DNA of 11,733 nucleotides from NCBI GenBank assembly GCA_964225135.1, contig CAXQNQ010000282.1, forward strand, positions 1-11,733, given 5' to 3'. The notes beneath the pieces are model-generated. The model was not told the origin of the DNA, did no database searches, and saw only the letters and a program-made list of their open reading frames with translations. Numbering within the stretch: position 1 is the first letter of the stretch; the number at the start of each line of letters is the position of its first letter. This document shows positions 5,738 to 11,733 of this stretch, piece by piece. The position numbers and the translations under genes are program-made. Source of the DNA: AM-2324 sp964225135. Its GTDB lineage: Bacteria > Bacteroidota > Bacteroidia > Chitinophagales > Saprospiraceae.

Positions 5738-7051
5738 ATGAAACATATCATTTATTTTTTGTTTATCGGTTCTGTTCTCTTTTCAACTCAGTCTTGCCAG
5801 ACCGACCATTGTGAACAAATCGTACTCACGGTGGAACATGAATCGTTTTATGCTTCAGTGAATTCCTTTCGTCAGAATATAAGTGTAAAAGGACCTCAAG
5901 AATTAAGTATTCCAGGTAAGATTTACTTTTATAATGACTTGTTATTGATTAATGAAGCCTACGAAGGCATTCACTTTATTGATAATTCAGATCCTAGTAA
6001 TCCAGTATTCCTTCAATTTATTGAGATCATGGGTAATACAGATTTTGCCATAAAGGATGGTAAACTCTATGCCAATAATCAAGTTGATTTAATCACTTTT
6101 GATATATCCAATCTAGACGATATCCAACTGGAATCAATAGCAGAGGAAGTTTTCCTTCCCGAATGGATGGAATACATCAGTAATAATCCCGATCAGGAGC
6201 ACTATTGGTATGAAAAACCAATAAAAACAACCCAAGTCATGACCTGTAAAGAATTTGAAGCTGCTCAAATTGTACCAGGTGGTCTTGGCAGAAACGGTGC
6301 AGGAATTTTTGTACAGGATGATTTTGGCGTATTAGAATCAGCAGTAGCATTCGATAGTAATTCTGGCTCAGGAGGTACAGGTACAGGTGGTTCTATGGCT
6401 AGCTTTATTATTGTAGGAGATTACTTATATACGCTTGATCCTAACACGGTATTTACGTTTGATATTAGTAATTCTGAAAGTCCTGAAAAAATAAGTGAAA
6501 ATTACGTCGGCTGGGGCTTAGAGACCATCTTTGCTCATGAAACAGAACTTTACTTAGGCTCATCAAATGGTATGTATATTTTGACCTTGGAGGATCCTGC
6601 TTACCCGCAATACCTTTCTTCCATTAGCCATGTCGGAGCCTGTGATCCCGTTTATGTAAAAGACGATTACGCCTATGTAACTTTACGCAGTGGAACCCTT
6701 TGTGATGGTTTTACCAATCAAATGGATTTGGTTGATATTAGTGATAAAACCAATCCAATATTGGTAAAAACATTCCCAATGACTAATCCGCATGGTTTGA
6801 GTATTAGTGGTGATGAACTTTATTTGTGTGACGGACCAGATGGACTCAAAGTCTTTGACATCAGTGATCCTTTTAGTCTCTCTAGAAACCTTTTAGAAGA
6901 ATATCCAGATAAATTTGCTTTTGATGTGATCACCTTACCTCAATATGATAATTTGATGATCATGATAGGGATACAAGGATTGGTTCAATTTGATTATACC
7001 AATCCACAAAATTTAAAAGAGCTCAGCACAATAGAAGCTGTTTGGGAATAA
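5738..7051 (+). CDS. Secreted LVIVD-repeat beta-propeller lipoprotein
   Basis: A 437-residue exported protein of unknown exact function. The N-terminus is a short hydrophobic signal ending in STQSC, so C20 is the likely lipidation site (a relaxed lipobox). The mature part has seven repeats of the LVIVD type, each with a pattern like LYL-x-GL-x-FDIS-x-P: about 68-97, 109-137, 229-256, 270-298, 311-348, 360-389 and 405-432. Seven blades suits a closed propeller at the cell surface or in the periplasm. Between repeats two and three is an insertion of about 90 residues (138-228) with a Gly/Ser/Thr-rich stretch at 208-219. Cysteines at 25, 170, 302, 322 and 364 could form disulfides. It has its own terminator and probably its own promoter, so it seems to be monocistronic. 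Binding or scaffolding is more likely than catalysis, but no partner is evident. Confidence 0.85.
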   Translation: MKHIIYFLFIGSVLFSTQSCQTDHCEQIVLTVEHESFYASVNSFRQNISVKGPQELSIPGKIYFYNDLLLINEAYEGIHFIDNSDPSNPVFLQFIEIMGNTDFAIKDGKLYANNQVDLITFDISNLDDIQLESIAEEVFLPEWMEYISNNPDQEHYWYEKPIKTTQVMTCKEFEAAQIVPGGLGRNGAGIFVQDDFGVLESAVAFDSNSGSGGTGTGGSMASFIIVGDYLYTLDPNTVFTFDISNSESPEKISENYVGWGLETIFAHETELYLGSSNGMYILTLEDPAYPQYLSSISHVGACDPVYVKDDYAYVTLRSGTLCDGFTNQMDLVDISDKTNPILVKTFPMTNPHGLSISGDELYLCDGPDGLKVFDISDPFSLSRNLLEEYPDKFAFDVITLPQYDNLMIMIGIQGLVQFDYTNPQNLKELSTIEAVWE

Positions 7052-7085
7052 AAAAAGGGATGACCGCAAAGTCATCCCTTTTTTT
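7051..7085 (+). terminator. Rho-independent terminator of the propeller lipoprotein gene
   Basis: GGGATGAC (7057-7064), a 6-nt loop CGCAAA and GTCATCCC (7071-7078) form a perfect 8-bp stem. It is preceded by six A and followed by seven T (7079-7085). The A-run includes the last base of the stop codon. The stem could be lengthened by A-U pairs. This isolates the lipoprotein gene from hemL. Confidence 0.95.
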
Positions 7086-7130
7086 ACCTGCTCTTTACGC
7101 TTCTATGTACGGTAAAAGCTATAAAGTTGT

Positions 7131-7138
7131 TATTTTTG
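7131..7138 (+). promoter_or_regulatory. Candidate hemL promoter (-7 box) very close to the start codon
   Basis: TATTTTTG matches TAnnTTTG exactly. It ends only 4 nt before the hemL ATG, so transcription would start at or within a few bases of that ATG, predicting a leaderless or nearly leaderless mRNA. No TTG/TTTG lies at the normal -33 distance. It may instead be a chance match, with the true promoter elsewhere in 7086-7130. Confidence 0.35.
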
Positions 7139-7142
7139 CCTC

Positions 7143-8456
7143 ATGCTAAAAGACAGAATAAAACGAACCAACTCAGAAGCCTTGTTCGCCGAGGCTAAAC
7201 AATACTTCCCAGGAGGGGTAAATTCTCCTGTACGTGCATTCAAATCAGTATCTGGTGCTCCACTTTTCATCAAGAAAGGATCGGGCTACACCATTACAGA
7301 TGAAGACGATAATCAGTACACTGATTTTTGTAATTCTTGGGGTCCACTCATTTTAGGACACAACAATGAAGCTATCCGGGAAGCAGTTATAGCAACTATT
7401 CATAACGGTATGTCATTTGGTACGCCTACCAATCATGGGAATAAGTTAGGTAAGTTTATTTTAGACCATAATAAATACATTGATCGTATTCGATTCGTTT
7501 CTTCAGGAACTGAGGCGGTGATGTCTGCCATTCGCTTAGCTAGAGGTTATACAGGAAGAAAAAAAATCATCAAGTTTGAAGGTTGTTATCATGGCCATGT
7601 TGATGCTCTTATGGTAAAAGCTGGATCAGGTTTAGCAACTTTTGGAGTAAGTACCTCTGCAGGTATTCCTGAGAGTTTTGCTCAAGAAACTATCGTTTTA
7701 CCGCTTGATGATGAAAAAGCGGTAGAACAATGTCTAGAGACACATGCTGCAGATGTTGCTTGTATCATTATTGAACCCGTTCCAGCCAATAACGGACTGT
7801 TACTGCAGAGAAAAGCTTACCTCGAATTCCTTAGACAGATATGTAACAAACATAATGTCTTATTAATATTTGATGAGGTTATTTCTGGATTTCGAGTTGG
7901 TTTTGAGGGGGCTGCAGGATATTACGGAATTGAGCCTGACTTGATCACTTATGGCAAGATAATTGGAGGTGGATTACCAGTTGGTGCTTTTGGTGGCAAG
8001 CAAGCCATCATGGAGCATGTTGCTCCGCTTGGAGCGGTATATCAAGCTGGCACGCTATCTGCAAATCCAGTAGCCATGACAGCAGGTTTAAGTTGTCTAA
8101 AACAGCTAATTGATCCAGATTTTTATCCTTTCATGGCTAAAAAGACGAATGAACTAGCAGATGCTTTAGAGGCTTATGCTTCTGAAAAAGGATACGTACT
8201 AACGGTACCTCGAATAGGATCAATTTTTTGGCTCTGTTTCAGCAAAGATGCTGTTCGTACTTCTGCTGCTATTGACGCTGATTCTATGGAGTACTTCAAA
8301 ATACTACACCATGAACTTTTACAAACAGGTGTATATTTGGGTCCATCGGGTTATGAAGTAGGCTTTTTGTCTGCTCCTTTGGCACATGACCAAGCTGCAC
8401 TTGATCGTGCTATTGAGTTAATGAAAAAAGCGTTAGATATTGCTTTTCAAGGCTAA
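7143..8456 (+). CDS. hemL: Glutamate-1-semialdehyde 2,1-aminomutase
   Basis: PLP-dependent enzyme of the C5 tetrapyrrole pathway, turning glutamate-1-semialdehyde into 5-aminolevulinate in the cytoplasm. The 437-residue protein is a little longer than the E. coli one (about 426). It keeps the family blocks: PGGVNSPVRAFKSV (23-36), SWGPLILGHN (65-74), SSGTEAVMSAIRLARG (120-135), KFEGCYHGH (144-152), DEVISGFRV (244-252), and GKIIGGGLPVGAFGG (271-285), in which K272 is the lysine that forms the Schiff base with PLP. QAGTLSANP (301-309) follows. The first ATG gives an N-terminus in line with family members, KRTNSEALF at 7-15. It is bounded by a terminator upstream and by convergent pdxJ downstream, so it stands alone. 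No other heme genes are in view. Confidence 0.97.
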   Translation: MLKDRIKRTNSEALFAEAKQYFPGGVNSPVRAFKSVSGAPLFIKKGSGYTITDEDDNQYTDFCNSWGPLILGHNNEAIREAVIATIHNGMSFGTPTNHGNKLGKFILDHNKYIDRIRFVSSGTEAVMSAIRLARGYTGRKKIIKFEGCYHGHVDALMVKAGSGLATFGVSTSAGIPESFAQETIVLPLDDEKAVEQCLETHAADVACIIIEPVPANNGLLLQRKAYLEFLRQICNKHNVLLIFDEVISGFRVGFEGAAGYYGIEPDLITYGKIIGGGLPVGAFGGKQAIMEHVAPLGAVYQAGTLSANPVAMTAGLSCLKQLIDPDFYPFMAKKTNELADALEAYASEKGYVLTVPRIGSIFWLCFSKDAVRTSAAIDADSMEYFKILHHELLQTGVYLGPSGYEVGFLSAPLAHDQAALDRAIELMKKALDIAFQG

Positions 8457-8459
8457 TCA

Positions 8460-9173
8460 TTAAGCCAGACGAGCTAGATACATTTGAATCGTATTCTTTA
8501 GGCCTAAGTATAAGGCATCAGAAATAAGGGCGTGTCCAATGGAAACTTCTAATAATCCAGGTACGCTTGTTTTATAGTAATTCAAATTATCTAAATTCAA
8601 ATCATGTCCTGCATTGATTCCAATGCCTAGTTCTACAGCTTTCTGTGCTGCCAAAACATGCGAACGAACGGCTGATACTTGATCTGAGCTATAAGCTCTA
8701 GCAAAATCTCCTGTGTAAAACTCTATTCGATCAGCACCCACCTCATGAGCGCCCTCCACCATTTTAGGATCTGCATTTACAAAAATGGATACTCTTATTC
8801 CCGCATCTTGCAATTGCTTAGTGATTGCTGTCAAAAAGGATTTATTGGCAACGGTATCCCAACCAGCGTGAGAGGTTAAAGCACCGGGTTTATCTGGCAC
8901 TAGAGTGGCTTGATGTGGCTTATGGGTTAAAACTAAATCCATGAATCGCTCTGTTGGATTCCCTTCTATATTGAACTCCGTAGTAACGACTTCTTTTAGC
9001 ATAGGAATATCCGCATAACGGATATGTCTTTCATCAGGTCTTGGATGGACAGTAATCCCTTGTGCACCAAAAGTCTCACAATCTTTTGCGACTTGAACCA
9101 AATCAGGTAGGTTCTCCCCTCTTGCATTACGAATTAATGCTACTTTATTGATATTTACACTTAATCTAGTCAT
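8460..9173 (-). CDS. pdxJ: Pyridoxine 5'-phosphate synthase
   Basis: Joins 1-deoxy-D-xylulose 5-phosphate and 3-amino-2-oxopropyl phosphate to give pyridoxine 5'-phosphate, the ring-closing step of DXP-dependent vitamin B6 synthesis. The 237-residue TIM-barrel protein has normal length. It shows LSVNINKVALIRNARG (4-19), VHPRPDERHI (42-51) with H43 and R45, FNIEGNP (67-73) with E70, ATLVPD (89-94), GADRIEFYTG (146-155), and GINAGHDLNLDNL (185-197) with H190. These match E. coli active-site residues H45, R47, E72 and H193. The ATG is about 10 nt from the predicted transcription start. Its 3' end meets hemL tail to tail with 3 nt between stops. That a B6 synthesis gene borders a PLP enzyme is notable, but they are not co-transcribed. 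Confidence 0.97.
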   Translation of the reverse strand: MTRLSVNINKVALIRNARGENLPDLVQVAKDCETFGAQGITVHPRPDERHIRYADIPMLKEVVTTEFNIEGNPTERFMDLVLTHKPHQATLVPDKPGALTSHAGWDTVANKSFLTAITKQLQDAGIRVSIFVNADPKMVEGAHEVGADRIEFYTGDFARAYSSDQVSAVRSHVLAAQKAVELGIGINAGHDLNLDNLNYYKTSVPGLLEVSIGHALISDALYLGLKNTIQMYLARLA

Positions 9174-9189
9174 GTCTTAAAAGTTTGAA

Positions 9190-9218
9190 CAAAAATAATG
9201 CTATTTAGGATTATCAAA
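9190..9218 (-). promoter_or_regulatory. Promoter of pdxJ
   Basis: The minus strand has TTTG (9215-9218), 17 nt, then TATTTTTG (9190-9197), an exact -7 consensus match with a good -33 box. Predicted transcription starts near 9183, about 10 nt before the pdxJ ATG. On the plus strand of the same 88-nt gap only an imperfect TAATTTG (9230-9236) is seen for the divergent protease gene, with no matching -33 box. Confidence 0.65.
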
Positions 9219-9261
9219 AGACTTTTCTCTAATTTGTAGTCTGTAGTAAAGTAAACCATAA

Positions 9262-10206
9262 ATGGACATAAAAGATCAACAAAAATATTTCATCAACACC
9301 CTTCAACCAGGAACTAGAATTCTTGCTTGGTCTGTGGTGCTATTATTTGGAATTGGACTGGGTCAGGTAGGAAGCTTATTAGCCTTATTGATTAATGGAT
9401 ACGACTTGCAGAGTTTACAAAGTTTGAGCTTCATGGATGACGTAAAAGCCATACGATTAATGGCTTTTGCCAATCAAGTATTCAGCTTTTTGCTTCCAGC
9501 CATTTTTCTTGGTTTTATATTGTTCAGAGATCAATGGACCGCATTCGTGGGCTTACGCACTAATGCAAATTTCCCTTCCATCAAAGCTCCAAGTATAAAT
9601 AATACTGGTTTAGCTATTTTGATCATGTTATTATCCTGGCCACTTGCACAGTTTTTATATTTGGTCAATATGGATATTCCTCTTCCAGATTTCTTAATTG
9701 CCATGGAGGACTCCACTAATGATTTGATTGAAGGCATAGTTGGAGTAAATAGCATACCTGAATTAATTCTAGTATTATTTTTAGTAGCCTTTACTCCAGC
9801 TATTGGTGAGGAACTTATGTTTAGAGGATTACTGCAACGCATTTTAGCTTATAACGGTTTAAACAAGCACTTAGCTGTCATCGTATCTGCACTTGTTTTC
9901 AGCGCCATTCATATGCAATTCCAAGGTTTCTTGACGCGTTTTGCTTTAGGATTAATATTGGGTTACCTATTTGTTTTCAGCGGTAGTTTATGGATTTCCA
10001 TCATTGCCCACTTTTTATTTAATGGTTCACAAATCATTATTGCTTATTTCACCAAAGATATGATGGACTTCTCTGCTGAGCCATCCTGGTCTGATTTTAG
10101 CTATCCTATTTTTATAGGTAGTACGCTACTCTTTTTAGCCGTGGGCTATTGGTTTATTAAATCTAACGAGAAAAGTGTTTCTCCGAAAAAAAATACGCAT
10201 GTCTAA
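9262..10206 (+). CDS. CPBP family intramembrane glutamic endopeptidase (CAAX protease / Rce1-like)
   Basis: A 314-residue multi-pass membrane protein of the CPBP (type II CAAX protease, Abi) family. The three catalytic motifs are present: EELMFR (183-188, EExxxR), F213-x-x-x-H217 in FSAIH, and H250-x-x-x-N254 in HFLFN. About seven or eight hydrophobic segments are visible (roughly 22-44, 70-88, 116-134, 166-181, 203-216, 222-240, 243-260, 283-299), with a short basic cytoplasmic tail. Bacterial members have varied or unknown roles, including peptide maturation and self-immunity; prenylated CAAX substrates are not expected in bacteria. It overlaps cdsA by 8 nt, so the two are translated together, which hints at an envelope role. 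An A8 run lies near its 3' end (10186-10193). Confidence 0.92.
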   Translation: MDIKDQQKYFINTLQPGTRILAWSVVLLFGIGLGQVGSLLALLINGYDLQSLQSLSFMDDVKAIRLMAFANQVFSFLLPAIFLGFILFRDQWTAFVGLRTNANFPSIKAPSINNTGLAILIMLLSWPLAQFLYLVNMDIPLPDFLIAMEDSTNDLIEGIVGVNSIPELILVLFLVAFTPAIGEELMFRGLLQRILAYNGLNKHLAVIVSALVFSAIHMQFQGFLTRFALGLILGYLFVFSGSLWISIIAHFLFNGSQIIIAYFTKDMMDFSAEPSWSDFSYPIFIGSTLLFLAVGYWFIKSNEKSVSPKKNTHV

Positions 10207-11014
10207 GCTTAGAATACGCACTATTTCAGCCATGTTTTTTGCACCTGTAGTCATAGGTGCTGTATATTTTTCTTCGATAAGTTTCCAATTGCTTTGGACA
10301 TTTGTAGTTGCCGTATGTGGGTATGAATTAAGTGGCATGTTAGGCAACAAATATGGTGCAGTTACTCCTAGTAGACGAATAATTTATAGTTTAATTCCAC
10401 TCCAAGCCTTCATCATAGCTCTCCTTTACCTACAGGGAATTTTAGGACTTTCAGCATTGGTAGTAGATTTAATATTAAGCATCATTATTACCTTATTGCT
10501 GAGTACGTTTACAGCAGATCATAATCCTTTAAAAGGCTTTGGGAGTATTTTCATTACTTTGATTTATGTGGCCTTGCCCTTATACCTACTAGCCATGATG
10601 TGTCAAGTTAATGGAGCTTATGATTTTAGTCCATGTCTAGGGTTACTTTTCTTAATTTGGGCTAATGATATGGGTGCGTATTTTGCAGGATCTAAACTAG
10701 GCAAAAACAAGTTGGCTCCGAATATTTCTCCTAATAAAACTTGGGAAGGATTCTATGGGGGACTAGTCTTAGCTATTGTAATTGGAGCAGTTATTGCAAG
10801 GGTAATAGACCAAGCCATAACCGATTGGATAATATATGGCGCAGCAGCAGGAATTTTTGGTACACTAGGAGATCTATTTGAATCCTCCTTGAAGCGATAT
10901 ACTGGAGTAAAAGATTCTGGAAATATCATGCCAGGTCACGGTGGATTACTAGACCGATTCGATGGATTTTTCTTTCTTATTCCCATCATTTGGGTCTTAC
11001 AACAACTCTTATAA
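10199..11014 (+). CDS. cdsA: Phosphatidate cytidylyltransferase (CDP-diacylglycerol synthase)
   Basis: Inner-membrane enzyme that makes CDP-diacylglycerol from phosphatidate and CTP, the branch point for phosphatidylethanolamine and phosphatidylglycerol. The 271-residue protein is rich in membrane helices. It ends with the family signature over residues 230-255: S-L-K-R, then G-V-K-D-S-G, then PGHGGLLDRFD. Before it are WANDMGAYFAGSKLG (154-168) and ISPNKTWEGFYGG (176-188), both typical. The frame is open to an ATG at 10175, but I chose 10199: it gives MSKLRIRTISA as a normal short N-terminus and an 8-nt overlap (ATGTCTAA) with the protease stop, a standard coupling layout. It ends 5 nt before the stem of a bidirectional terminator. 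Confidence 0.96.
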   Translation: MSKLRIRTISAMFFAPVVIGAVYFSSISFQLLWTFVVAVCGYELSGMLGNKYGAVTPSRRIIYSLIPLQAFIIALLYLQGILGLSALVVDLILSIIITLLLSTFTADHNPLKGFGSIFITLIYVALPLYLLAMMCQVNGAYDFSPCLGLLFLIWANDMGAYFAGSKLGKNKLAPNISPNKTWEGFYGGLVLAIVIGAVIARVIDQAITDWIIYGAAAGIFGTLGDLFESSLKRYTGVKDSGNIMPGHGGLLDRFDGFFFLIPIIWVLQQLL

Positions 11015-11048
11015 AAAAAGCCCGTCCAAAATGGACGAGCTTTTTTTT
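11013..11048. terminator. Bidirectional Rho-independent terminator
   Basis: GCCCGTCC (11020-11027) and GGACGAGC (11033-11040) pair with one mismatch around an AAAAT loop. Seven A (11013-11019) lie on the left and eight T (11041-11048) on the right, so it works in both directions. It ends cdsA on the plus strand and the convergent gene on the minus strand; each stop codon overlaps one of the A/T runs. Confidence 0.93.
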
Positions 11049-11733
11049 ATTTCTGTTCTACTTTCTTCTTACGCTTGGTTTTGAATAAAGCAACAACTTC
11101 TTTATCGGTCATGAAGCCTAAATCTACAAAATTAGTAGCTACAAACTTCTTCACATCTTGATAATCTCTACCTCTTTTATCTGTAAAGCGCTTGATACAA
11201 CGTTTAACAAATTTCAAGCATAGATCTTTCAAACTTTGATTAAATCGTTGATTACGGAAATTCTCTACATAAGGAACCATCAACTTAAACTGATTGAAGA
11301 AGGTATTATATTCTTCAGCTTCCAAATTGATCAAAGCTTCGTGGAAGAATTGATAAACTGCAGTCCTTAGGGCAACATTTTGCTTGGAAAGACCTTCATA
11401 AGAACTGTGGAAATTCTTCACCTTATCCATGATCTTCTCATCATCTAGACCATTCTTTAGTATATCATTGATTAAGGTATAATATGCTTTATACAACTTA
11501 TCTGAATCCCCTACCAATTTAATTGCTTTATCATTAGATGCTTTAGTGATTGGGCATCCCTGATGATAGAGCTCATTTTGATAATCAAACCACTTGATTG
11601 CAAATTCATTATCTGCTGCCATACAAGCATCAATAGATTGCTTTAGCAATTTTTCTAGTTTTGCATTGTAGTCAAAGTATAAGCCGAAGATCATCAAGAT
11701 GGAAATCATTTCCTCATTACCTTGAATTTCATC
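11047..11733 (-). CDS. Hypothetical helical protein, probably 5'-partial at the window edge
   Basis: I do not recognise this family. From the first in-window ATG (11709) it is 220 residues, but the frame stays open for eight further codons (D-E-I-Q-G-N-E-E) to the edge, so the true start may lie outside. The predicted character is all-helical and soluble. There are many Lys, Asn, Phe and Tyr residues, a short hydrophobic patch (MISILMIFGLYF) too short and too close to charged residues to be a clear membrane segment, and a basic end (FKTKRKKKVEQK). Cysteines C29, C52, C164 and C171 (numbered from 11709) show no metal-binding spacing. Base composition resembles its neighbours. It shares the bidirectional terminator with cdsA. 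No signal peptide is visible in the part seen. Function is unknown. Confidence 0.75.
   Translation of the reverse strand, partial: DEIQGNEEMISILMIFGLYFDYNAKLEKLLKQSIDACMAADNEFAIKWFDYQNELYHQGCPITKASNDKAIKLVGDSDKLYKAYYTLINDILKNGLDDEKIMDKVKNFHSSYEGLSKQNVALRTAVYQFFHEALINLEAEEYNTFFNQFKLMVPYVENFRNQRFNQSLKDLCLKFVKRCIKRFTDKRGRDYQDVKKFVATNFVDLGFMTDKEVVALFKTKRKKKVEQK

Noticed and set aside
10175..10198. Upstream ATG that would extend cdsA by 8 residues
   Set aside because: It lies well inside the protease gene; the ATG at 10199 overlaps the protease stop in the usual coupled way and fits the family N-terminus.
9531..10350. Minus-strand open frames opposite the protease and cdsA (9531-9842, 10135-10350)
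   Set aside because: Antisense to clearly conserved coding sequence, no family features.
1..11733. CRISPR array, insertion sequence, phage, toxin-antitoxin or defence system
   Set aside because: No spaced direct repeats, transposase or integrase genes, or tRNA attachment sites; composition looks even. The CPBP protease family includes Abi-named members, but here it is coupled to cdsA and has no partner suggesting defence.

Overview
The window is a chromosomal stretch of an AT-rich member of the Bacteroidota. Four things point there: a HU-like/SPOR fusion protein of a type known mainly from that phylum; promoter boxes matching the phylum's -7 consensus TAnnTTTG with an upstream TTG/TTTG; starts without Shine-Dalgarno sequences; and short Bacteroidota-style versions of DUF177, TrpS and the FAH-family hydrolase. 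I cannot place it below phylum. There are 13 protein genes, all starting with ATG and all ending in TAA. I see no RNA genes, mobile elements, CRISPR arrays or prophage genes.

Minus-strand block (about 44-5549), in transcription order: a HU-CCDC81-like/SPOR membrane protein; a strong promoter; the DUF177 (YceD) - rpmF pair; a hairpin; a RidA-family protein with a signal-peptide-like N-terminus; trpS; a fumarylacetoacetate-hydrolase-family enzyme; then metK, with its own promoter and a good intrinsic terminator. The rpmF-ridA gap is 114 nt, ridA-trpS is 16 nt and trpS-FAH is 3 nt, so the last three are very likely co-transcribed. The mix is translation (bL32, TrpRS, the rRNA-linked DUF177), SAM synthesis and two metabolite clean-up enzymes.

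Plus-strand block (5738-8456): a divergent 188-nt control region with inverted repeats; a secreted LVIVD-type beta-propeller lipoprotein with seven repeats and its own terminator; then hemL for tetrapyrrole synthesis. hemL runs tail-to-tail into minus-strand pdxJ (vitamin B6) with only 3 nt between the stop codons.

Right part: pdxJ is divergent from a plus-strand pair of membrane enzymes, a CPBP/CAAX-type intramembrane protease and cdsA (CDP-diacylglycerol synthase), which overlap by 8 nt. A bidirectional terminator separates cdsA from a convergent minus-strand helical protein of unknown function that runs off the right edge.

Almost everything is housekeeping, and I found no convincing new multi-gene system. 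The points most worth a second look are the possibly exported RidA with Cys107 replaced, the dyad-rich divergent control region, the HU/SPOR protein, the propeller lipoprotein with its insertion, and the unrecognised edge gene.
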